Source: Clostridiaceae bacterium (lineage in GTDB: Bacteria > Bacillota_A > Clostridia > Acetivibrionales > Acetivibrionaceae). Taken from it: 5,708 nt of DNA. Where the stretch lies: the NCBI GenBank assembly GCA_012513545.1, contig JAAZCB010000775.1:1-5708 (forward strand), written 5' to 3'. Below the pieces are notes generated by a model that had not been told where the DNA came from, did no database searches, and saw only the letters and a program-made list of their open reading frames with translations. The position numbers and the translations under genes were made by a program. Below are positions 1 through 4,834 of this stretch, piece by piece (the first letter of the stretch is position 1; every line of letters begins with the position of its first letter).

Positions 1-2314
1 ATAGTATATTTACATTATACCTACTTAATTTTTCAGCAGATTCAGCATACTTGTTAGCCTTTTTCAAGTCATTTTCATTAACTTCAGGCATAGAAATTAA
101 AATATCAGAATATTTAATCTTATATAGGGGATTAAATATGTCAAAATTTGCTGCTGACTTTACATACTGAGCTGCCGTTTTTAGATCATTCGCTTTTAAT
201 AATTCTTGTGATTTTTTATATTCCATGCTGGCATAGATAAAGGAAAAAGGCACAAAACCCAGTGCTAAAACAATCACCATTGCAAGAACAGGTAAAACAT
301 TTATTCTTGGAATCCTAGATATAAACGCACTTATCTTTCCTATAACACCATGTTTAGCACCTGTTTTAGATAGTAACTTTTCATAGTCTCCTGTGTTTGT
401 ATTGAAAAGAGCTATTAAAGACCAAAGAGTTAAATATACCGCTGAAAGGGACAGATCAAAATCCATTAATGAATGTATAAACATTGTCATTATGCTTGTA
501 AACAAAACGATTTCAATAACATATTCGCTATGTGTTTTTTTGTCTCTGTTCTTAAACTTAATTGCCATAGTAATACACAGAGATAATAACAATGCAATAA
601 ACATCACCAAACCAATAATTCCCGTATCTGTAGCAACCTGCATAAAATAATTGTGTGCCTGAGTACTCCAATATAAATATGACTGGTAGTAGAAATTAAG
701 TGACGTCCAAGCCCCCCCTCCAGCACCTAGAAACCAATAGTCTTTAAATATCTTAAAAGCGTCTTTATTATAGAAACCTCTCTCTATGCCACTCTTCTGG
801 TGCTGTATGTTCTCAAACCTCTGTAATATATTGTCAAAGTATTTGTATCTTAAGATCAGCTTCTTTACAGTTTTATCTGTTACAGGATTAACAACTTTGG
901 CTTCATCCATAATAAAACTTGTATCTTGAAAATAATTAATAAACTCGATCTCAACCAATGTACTATCTTCAGGCACTTTAAAATTTAATTCATATAATTC
1001 CCTTCCCTCAGTATTTCTAACCACTTGAGATGCGATAAGTTTTTTCCCTCCAAATAATACATCCCTCTCAGTTTTATTTGAAATCCTCACTAAACAAGCA
1101 TATTCTTTATCTCTGTCATTTTTGGCTTCTATGCTATATCTAAGCTTATAGTCATTTTCTGGTAATAATTTAATATCTTTTTGGACCGCTAAAATGCTAT
1201 CGGCTTTAGAATCATAATGGGATAATGCAACTATGTCAGAAGAATTTAATAGAGTAATAAATATAATTATTAAACAAACACCTGAGCTAACAAATATTCC
1301 AATATAAACTTTCCAAGAGATTTTTTCCAAGAGATTTTGCATCTTAGAAGTTAAGATCATTACTAATACTGTAAATCCCATACCAAGAAGAAGCACAGCC
1401 CAGTTTTTGTTGCTCTCCAAAAACAATACATCTAATTTGTTTATTGCTATAAAAAGAACGCTGCCTACTATATATGCAAAAATATTACTCAGTAAATAAA
1501 GGCTACCTTTGATTCTATCGCTCTTTGAAGCAAGCAGAGCAAATAATAAAAATGCTAAGGGCAACAATAAGAGTGTTCCCCTGCTTATGGTCAGAATATA
1601 AGTCATAAAGATAATATAACCTACAATATTAGTCACAATTCTTTTAACTGTACTTGACGAAGTTATATTCAGCCCTATTATAACAAAATATAATGCTAAA
1701 AGATAAATTGCTAAAGCATTCGGATACTGTAATGTAGAATGAATACGACCATCAACATACAGTCCAAAAAATCTTGTTTTAATATTTAATAATTCGAAAG
1801 TTGAGTTTATAATATTTACAAGGTTTTCACCAGAGGAGGCATCAATACCAATAATACAGATTCCCACCGCTGATGCAATCAACGTCCATAGAACCATAGC
1901 TTTTTCCTTGGTGCTTTTCACCAAATCTGTAACCATTAAGAACACTGAAAAAAACATACAGTACTTAATCCATTCACTAATTGCGGATCTTATATTTATT
2001 GCTACAAAAATAGAAATAAAATATACAACCGTCAATCCAAATGAAACATAGTCAATAGGTGTTCTTAAAAATTTCTTATCATTTATTATCCATTTATAAA
2101 CCCAATACAAAAAAAACAATATAAAGGCAAATATTTCAGTAGGCAACTGTTCTTCCTCGAAATATAATCCTCTAAGATAGGGGGGATAGAAAATAAGAAC
2201 CATAACACCAATTAAAAGAATAACTCTTATTATTGAGCTATATTGATTATTTGAGATGGAATTTTTTCTATTATTATTATTGTTGTTATTTTTTTTCTTT
2301 TTTATGTTTCCCAT
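1..2314 (-). CDS. O-antigen ligase/polymerase family membrane protein with C-terminal TPR-like region (3' end outside window)
   Basis: I translated the minus strand from ATG at 2314 and the frame stays open for 771 codons to the left edge, so the C-terminus is missing. Family: Wzy/WaaL-type polymerase or ligase, which acts at the outer face of the membrane on undecaprenyl-linked glycans. Seen: a Lys/Asn-rich N-terminus (residues 5-15); many hydrophobic segments (about 29-45, 62-75, 88-107, 192-212, 232-262); the motif GRIHSTLQYPNALAIYL (189-205); TISRGTL (242-248); a large polar loop (about 355-570) ending in LGAGGGAW (529-536) and QAHNYF (552-557); and HSLMDFDLSL (614-623). After a last membrane segment (about 673-695) comes an Ala/Tyr/Lys-rich helical stretch (696-771) like TPR repeats. 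The loop contains a beta-rich insertion (about 373-480). The start is supported by AAGGTGG five bases upstream. It begins 36 bases after the regulator gene and is probably co-transcribed with it. Whether it is a polymerase, O-antigen ligase or protein glycan transferase cannot be told from sequence. Confidence 0.93.
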   Translation of the reverse strand, partial: MGNIKKKKNNNNNNNRKNSISNNQYSSIIRVILLIGVMVLIFYPPYLRGLYFEEEQLPTEIFAFILFFLYWVYKWIINDKKFLRTPIDYVSFGLTVVYFISIFVAINIRSAISEWIKYCMFFSVFLMVTDLVKSTKEKAMVLWTLIASAVGICIIGIDASSGENLVNIINSTFELLNIKTRFFGLYVDGRIHSTLQYPNALAIYLLALYFVIIGLNITSSSTVKRIVTNIVGYIIFMTYILTISRGTLLLLPLAFLLFALLASKSDRIKGSLYLLSNIFAYIVGSVLFIAINKLDVLFLESNKNWAVLLLGMGFTVLVMILTSKMQNLLEKISWKVYIGIFVSSGVCLIIIFITLLNSSDIVALSHYDSKADSILAVQKDIKLLPENDYKLRYSIEAKNDRDKEYACLVRISNKTERDVLFGGKKLIASQVVRNTEGRELYELNFKVPEDSTLVEIEFINYFQDTSFIMDEAKVVNPVTDKTVKKLILRYKYFDNILQRFENIQHQKSGIERGFYNKDAFKIFKDYWFLGAGGGAWTSLNFYYQSYLYWSTQAHNYFMQVATDTGIIGLVMFIALLLSLCITMAIKFKNRDKKTHSEYVIEIVLFTSIMTMFIHSLMDFDLSLSAVYLTLWSLIALFNTNTGDYEKLLSKTGAKHGVIGKISAFISRIPRINVLPVLAMVIVLALGFVPFSFIYASMEYKKSQELLKANDLKTAAQYVKSAANFDIFNPLYKIKYSDILISMPEVNENDLKKANKYAESAEKLSRYNVNIL
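1311..1338. repeat. Perfect tandem duplication of a 14-base unit inside the ligase-type gene
   Basis: The plus strand has ttccaagagatttt twice in direct succession. The copies fall in different reading frames of the minus-strand gene (residues about 324-333, around NLLEKISWK). Because 14 is not a multiple of three, loss or gain of one copy would shift the frame. Confidence 0.85.
2270..2302 (-). repeat. Homopolymer and AAT/AAC triplet tract at the start of the ligase-type gene
   Basis: Codons 5-15 encode KKKKNNNNNNN. The coding strand has a run of six A (ending in the Lys codons), one G, then eight A, followed by seven Asn codons in a row (AAT, AAC, AAC, then four AAT). The triplet part can gain or lose units in frame, whereas the A runs would shift the frame. 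Such tracts are prone to replication or transcription slippage. Confidence 0.8.
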
Positions 2315-2319
2315 TTTGA

Positions 2320-2326
2320 CCACCTT
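2320..2326 (-). promoter_or_regulatory. Ribosome binding site of the ligase-type gene
   Basis: The minus strand reads AAGGTGG, five bases before ATG 2314. It differs from the ideal AAGGAGG at one base. This fixes the start upstream of the Lys/Asn-rich tract and not at a later Met such as residue 38. Confidence 0.75.
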
Positions 2327-2350
2327 ACTAATTAATTTATTCAATGATAA

Positions 2351-2869
2351 TTATATGTTATCAAGCAAATTTATGCAATTGCACCTTTTATGCCCATCTA
2401 TATTAATGCTTTCTGGATGCCAATAAATTATTATTGTATCATCTGATAGTAAATTTTTATCTATTATACTATCAATAAACTTATGGGGAACGCTCATCTG
2501 CACAAGTTTCAGTTTTACCACTTCATAAATTTCATCTTTTTGTCCTATCAGAATTACTTGAGTTTTCGTACTAAAATTATTTTGTTTTATTATTCTATCT
2601 ATATTTTCGTTTAAATCGTTTATAAGTTTATAACACTCTATTATATATTTATAGGTTTCTTCTGCCCTCTTCTTTATACCATCAGTCGTAAGAATATACT
2701 TTATACTCCTAGGCGTTAACCTTTCTATCTTAAGCATTCCTTTTTTAGCAAGCCGATTAATCAGTAAATTCACACTACCTAAGGACATCCCTGTGCTTTT
2801 AGCAATATCCCTTTGTGTCAATTTACCATTTTTAAGAATATTATTTAATAATTGCAGCTCGTTTTCCAT
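2351..2869 (-). CDS. Winged helix-turn-helix transcriptional regulator, MarR-like, exopolysaccharide-locus type
   Basis: This is a 172-residue protein. Residues 1-67 form a winged helix-turn-helix: helix 2 at about 18-26 (TQRDIAKST), the recognition helix at about 29-43 (SLGSVNLLINRLAKK), and a wing with the segment LTPRSIKYILTTDGI (51-65). That arrangement is typical of MarR-like regulators found in exopolysaccharide gene clusters. A helical linker (about 66-98) leads to residues 103-172, which start with a hydrophobic strand and a glycine (QVILIGQKDEI). This resembles the beginning of a nucleotide-binding fold without its usual second glycine. The end is rich in Asp, His and Cys (C163, C165). 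The gene lies between the Wzz gene (183 bases upstream) and the ligase gene (36 bases downstream), so it probably regulates its own operon. The ribosome site is modest: AAGGAT about 11 bases before ATG 2869, with AAGAAG almost touching the start. DNA binding is a firm call; the ligand and target are unknown. Confidence 0.85.
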   Translation of the reverse strand: MENELQLLNNILKNGKLTQRDIAKSTGMSLGSVNLLINRLAKKGMLKIERLTPRSIKYILTTDGIKKRAEETYKYIIECYKLINDLNENIDRIIKQNNFSTKTQVILIGQKDEIYEVVKLKLVQMSVPHKFIDSIIDKNLLSDDTIIIYWHPESINIDGHKRCNCINLLDNI

Positions 2870-2947
2870 ACTTCTTAACCATCCTTTGTCTGCAAATTAA
2901 TTTGTTATATTTTTCAGAAATATCTTTTTATTTTTATACCTTTATTA

Positions 2948-2990
2948 ATCACGAAAAGGTTTATACCCTGAAAAATTTGTTTTTCGTGAT
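2948..2990. repeat. 10-base inverted repeat upstream of the regulator gene (candidate operator)
   Basis: The arms atcacgaaaa (2948-2957) and ttttcgtgat (2981-2990) are exact inverses separated by 23 bases, so the arm centres are 33 bases apart, about three helical turns. They lie 79-121 bases upstream of the regulator start. The GC pairs are near the outer end and no T run follows on the minus strand, so a terminator is unlikely. The same gap holds a perfect 12-base palindrome caaattaatttg (2893-2904), the minus-strand octamer GGTATAAA twice (2960-2967 and 2933-2940), and a 14-base palindrome across the Wzz stop codon (3049-3062). I could not identify a convincing promoter here. Confidence 0.5.
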
Positions 2991-3052
2991 ATTTTATTAG
3001 GGAAGTTTAAGCTTGATGTAAAATCTTTATCGCGTACAATACAAAATAAAGT

Positions 3053-4330
3053 TTATAAACTTATATTCTTTTTAGGCTCACTTAAATAATACTCTTTAAA
3101 TATAACATATGCACAGCTAACTACTATACCAAATATCATTGAAACAATAATATTTAAAAGCTTATTTGGACTAACAGGATTCAGTGCTGGAATTGCCTCA
3201 GATAATACAACTATACTGGATTTACCTAATTCTGCAGATTGCTTTATCATGGCTTCTTTGTAATTCTGCTGATAAGCATCATACGTTTGTCGTATTAATT
3301 CAAGTTCATGATTCAGGATGTCAAATTTCTGTTGTTTATCTGCCAAGTCCGTCTGTAATTGTTCTATTTCTTTTTGTCTGGCAGTTATTTCAGTCTCAAT
3401 ATTTTTCCTTTCTGCAGCAAGAGACGACAATTTTATATTTAAGTCATTAACACTATTTTCTAATGCAATATATACCTGATTGATTTGCTCATCTGATAAT
3501 TTTAATCTCGAAAGATCTGTAGTTGAAAGATTCGTTTTATCCTTAACAATATCACTAAGTAGACTATCACTTATTATTGTTTTATTAGTTACCAAAGTTT
3601 TAGGTGTGTTACTTAAAAGGCTTTTTCCCTGCTCTAATGATGCCCTTGTTGTTTCTTCATCAACTCTCACCTGTGTAACTCTAGTTTTAAACTCCGTTAA
3701 TTGATTAAGTTTTGATTCAAGCTCTAACTTCAACTCATTAGGACCCCTTGGCTGTGATAAAAAATCTTTAAGTGTTGCAGATGCATTGTCAAGATTTGCT
3801 TTCTCTTTTTCTATTTGTTCCATAATAAACTGTGCGGAACTTTCAACACGCTTTTTGTTTGTATCAGAAATAAACTCTGTAAATTTTACACTAACCAAAT
3901 TTGCCATTTTTGCAGCTTTTTCAGGATGACTATCTTTAACTTTTATAGTTATAATATTCGTGTCTTTTATTGCATTTACCTCAATTTTATCTCCAATTGA
4001 CCTGAGCGTTTGTCCCTGAAACACCATTTCAGTTCGTATATAGTCAAGTATAGCAGGTGCCTTAACCTGTTCCCTATATGTTTCAACAGTCATTTCTGGG
4101 TATTGCGATAGTGTTTCTACAAGTCCAACAAAATTGTTATTACTTTCATTTTGGGATGACACATTATTAATAGGTGAAATCATTAGCATCGTATGTGACT
4201 CGTAAACTGGTTCTAAAACAAAAAAGCTTATGATTATGCTGATAATAACAAAAATACTTGTAAAAACTATAATAAAGCGTTTTTTATTTTGTACCAATTC
4301 TAGCATTTCTCTTATTCCGATTTCCTCCAT
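3053..4330 (-). CDS. Wzz-type polysaccharide chain-length determinant (polysaccharide co-polymerase)
   Basis: This is a 425-residue inner-membrane protein with the classic layout: a short cytoplasmic start (1-18), a first membrane helix (about 19-39) followed by PVYES (41-45), a large outside domain, and a second helix (about 391-412) preceded by a proline-rich stretch (P381, P385, P388 in PALNPVSPNK). The segment VKDSHPEKAAKMANLVSVKF (131-150) matches the usual Wzz region. Two predicted coiled-coil stretches (about 158-192 and 285-365) make it longer than the small YveK/CapA-type proteins of about 230 residues. The C-terminal tail is only about 13 residues, with no Walker motifs, so no tyrosine kinase domain is fused to it. 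It should work with the ligase/polymerase-type protein to set glycan chain length. It is the first gene after the promoter at 4428-4456. The start is ATG 4330, after a GGGGGG run eight bases upstream; the internal Met at residue 9 lacks a better-placed site. Confidence 0.92.
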   Translation of the reverse strand: MEEIGIREMLELVQNKKRFIIVFTSIFVIISIIISFFVLEPVYESHTMLMISPINNVSSQNESNNNFVGLVETLSQYPEMTVETYREQVKAPAILDYIRTEMVFQGQTLRSIGDKIEVNAIKDTNIITIKVKDSHPEKAAKMANLVSVKFTEFISDTNKKRVESSAQFIMEQIEKEKANLDNASATLKDFLSQPRGPNELKLELESKLNQLTEFKTRVTQVRVDEETTRASLEQGKSLLSNTPKTLVTNKTIISDSLLSDIVKDKTNLSTTDLSRLKLSDEQINQVYIALENSVNDLNIKLSSLAAERKNIETEITARQKEIEQLQTDLADKQQKFDILNHELELIRQTYDAYQQNYKEAMIKQSAELGKSSIVVLSEAIPALNPVSPNKLLNIIVSMIFGIVVSCAYVIFKEYYLSEPKKNISL

Positions 4331-4337
4331 TGTAATA

Positions 4338-4343
4338 CCCCCC
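4338..4343 (-). promoter_or_regulatory. G-run ribosome binding site of the Wzz gene
   Basis: Six G residues on the minus strand lie seven bases before ATG 4330 and are the only purine-rich element in place. A small inverted repeat, atagt (4346-4350) with actat (4356-4360), lies just upstream and could form a weak hairpin next to it. A change in run length would alter the ribosome site, so expression might vary; that is inference. Confidence 0.45.
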
Positions 4344-4393
4344 GTATAGTAACTAACTATTAATTGCTACAATATAATCGATTTAAAAGTTAC

Positions 4394-4432
4394 ACAATAT
4401 ATAATGTTCAGATTCTGAACATTATATATTGT
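4394..4432. repeat. 39-base perfect palindrome over the promoter -10 box and start site (candidate operator)
   Basis: Two 19-base arms (4394-4412 and 4414-4432) are exact inverses around a single central base at 4413. Three more base pairs (4390-4392 with 4434-4436) follow after one mismatch. The centre reads TGTTCAGATTCTGAACA (4405-4421). Each arm contains TATAAT on its own strand. The right end overlaps the -10 box and the predicted start is near 4421. If transcription starts there, the mRNA would open with the sequence UGUUCAGAAUCUGAACA, able to fold as a terminal hairpin. No T run follows on either strand, so it is a poor intrinsic terminator. Confidence 0.8.
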
Positions 4433-4456
4433 ATAAAACTTAATAAACCTTGTCAA
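4428..4456 (-). promoter_or_regulatory. Sigma-A type promoter of the polysaccharide operon
   Basis: The minus strand carries TTGACA (4456-4451), exactly 17 bases, then TACAAT (4433-4428): a perfect -35 box, ideal spacing and a -10 box with one mismatch. Transcription would start near 4421, giving a leader of about 90 bases before the Wzz start. The -10 box and predicted start lie inside the palindrome at 4394-4432, so a bound protein there would block RNA polymerase. I see no other promoter of similar quality in the gap. Confidence 0.75.
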
Positions 4457-4462
4457 TTAGCA

Positions 4463-4510
4463 AAAATTGATATTATTATTAAGTTGTATGCAAATAATAA
4501 TGAAAATTTT
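4463..4510. repeat. AT-only inverted repeat upstream of the -35 box
   Basis: The pairs aaaatt (4463-4468) with aatttt (4505-4510) and attattatt (4472-4480) with aataataat (4493-4501) share one axis, with a three-base mismatch between them and a 12-base loop. The repeat starts seven bases upstream of the -35 box. It could be an AT-rich promoter upstream element or a chance result of base composition. It is too weak for a terminator call. Confidence 0.4.
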
Positions 4511-4540
4511 ATGCTTTATCAATCCAAAGTAGGCTACGCC

Positions 4541-4779
4541 CACAACCCAACAATTCGACAAAAATATCAAAAATGCGTCACCAATCACTTATAACGAATT
4601 TACCCAAAACACACCAAAAGGAGGCAACGCATGGATTCATTATTACATAGATTTGGTGATAAAATCAAGGGCTGTATTGAAGGATTTGATTGAATTGTTT
4701 TTAAAGAGCCACTCCGTCCGATTGCATTAAATAATTTCACATTCAAACGCACACTAAATTGTCATTATTTGGGTTTGTG
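4541..4779 (+). mobile_element. Possible remnant of a small insertion element
   Basis: The ends look like imperfect inverted repeats: the left begins cacaacccaacaattcgac (4541-4559), and the right end (4761-4779), read on the minus strand, gives cacaaacccaaataatgac. Ungapped, 12 of 19 positions match; allowing gaps helps. Between them lies a plus-strand reading frame with a strong ribosome site but an early stop, and the base composition differs from the flanks. I see no clear target-site duplication. Alternatives are a chance match or a deletion scar from a longer element. Confidence 0.3.
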
Positions 4780-4780
4780 A
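4631..4780 (+). pseudogene. Broken start of an unidentified, possibly element-borne gene
   Basis: ATG 4631 follows AAGGAGG (4618-4624) by six bases, the best ribosome site in the window. The frame reads MDSLLHRFGDKIKGCIEGFD and meets TGA at 4691. It then continues in the same frame for 28 codons, opening IVFKEPLRPIALNN, to a second TGA at 4778. A sense codon at 4691 would give the stretch EGFDxIVFKEPLRPI, which looks like a conserved N-terminus. My recollection of similar starts in clostridial, possibly mobile, proteins is unverified. The rest of the gene is absent and opposing genes resume immediately. It could instead be a genuine 20-residue peptide or a UGA-decoded frame, though both are less likely. 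Confidence 0.4.
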
Positions 4781-4834
4781 AAAATTGACTACTTTAAAAG
4801 CTTCTAAGTTATATTAATAATATGTTATTTATTA

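Larger units (their letters stand above)
4331..4834. other. Intergenic region between the OCD-family gene and the Wzz gene
   Basis: This 504-base gap divides into two parts. From about 4331 to 4510 it is AT-rich control DNA with the promoter, palindrome and AT inverted repeat. From about 4530 to 4780 the plus strand is richer in C and holds runs such as cccacaacccaacaattcga, unlike its surroundings. This part contains the broken frame at 4631-4780. Between 4781 and 4834 I see nothing clear, and no terminator for the OCD-family gene. Confidence 0.7.

Noticed and set aside
393..650. Plus-strand open frame of 85 codons
   Set aside because: It lies opposite the ligase-type gene, whose frame encodes recognisable motifs (QAHNYF, HSLMDF); the plus-strand product has no family features and no good ribosome site.
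2948..2990. Inverted repeat as an intrinsic terminator after the Wzz gene
   Set aside because: The loop is 23 bases, the stem is AT-rich next to the loop, and no U run follows on the minus strand.
3184..4000. Three plus-strand open frames (3184-3450, 3480-3704, 3815-4000)
   Set aside because: They are antisense to the Wzz gene, and their products look like mirror translations of its coiled-coil codons, with no ribosome sites.
4405..4421. TGTTCAGATTCTGAACA as a LexA/DinR box
   Set aside because: Gram-positive LexA boxes have GAAC on the left and GTTC on the right; here the halves are in the opposite order, and neighbouring genes are not DNA-repair genes.
4331..4421. Riboswitch in the leader of the Wzz gene
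   Set aside because: The roughly 90-base leader is very AT-rich and shows only small hairpins; I could not match it to any riboswitch core.
4364..4594. Plus-strand open frame of 76 codons starting at TTG
   Set aside because: It crosses the palindrome and promoter, uses a rare start with no ribosome site, and its product shows no domain.
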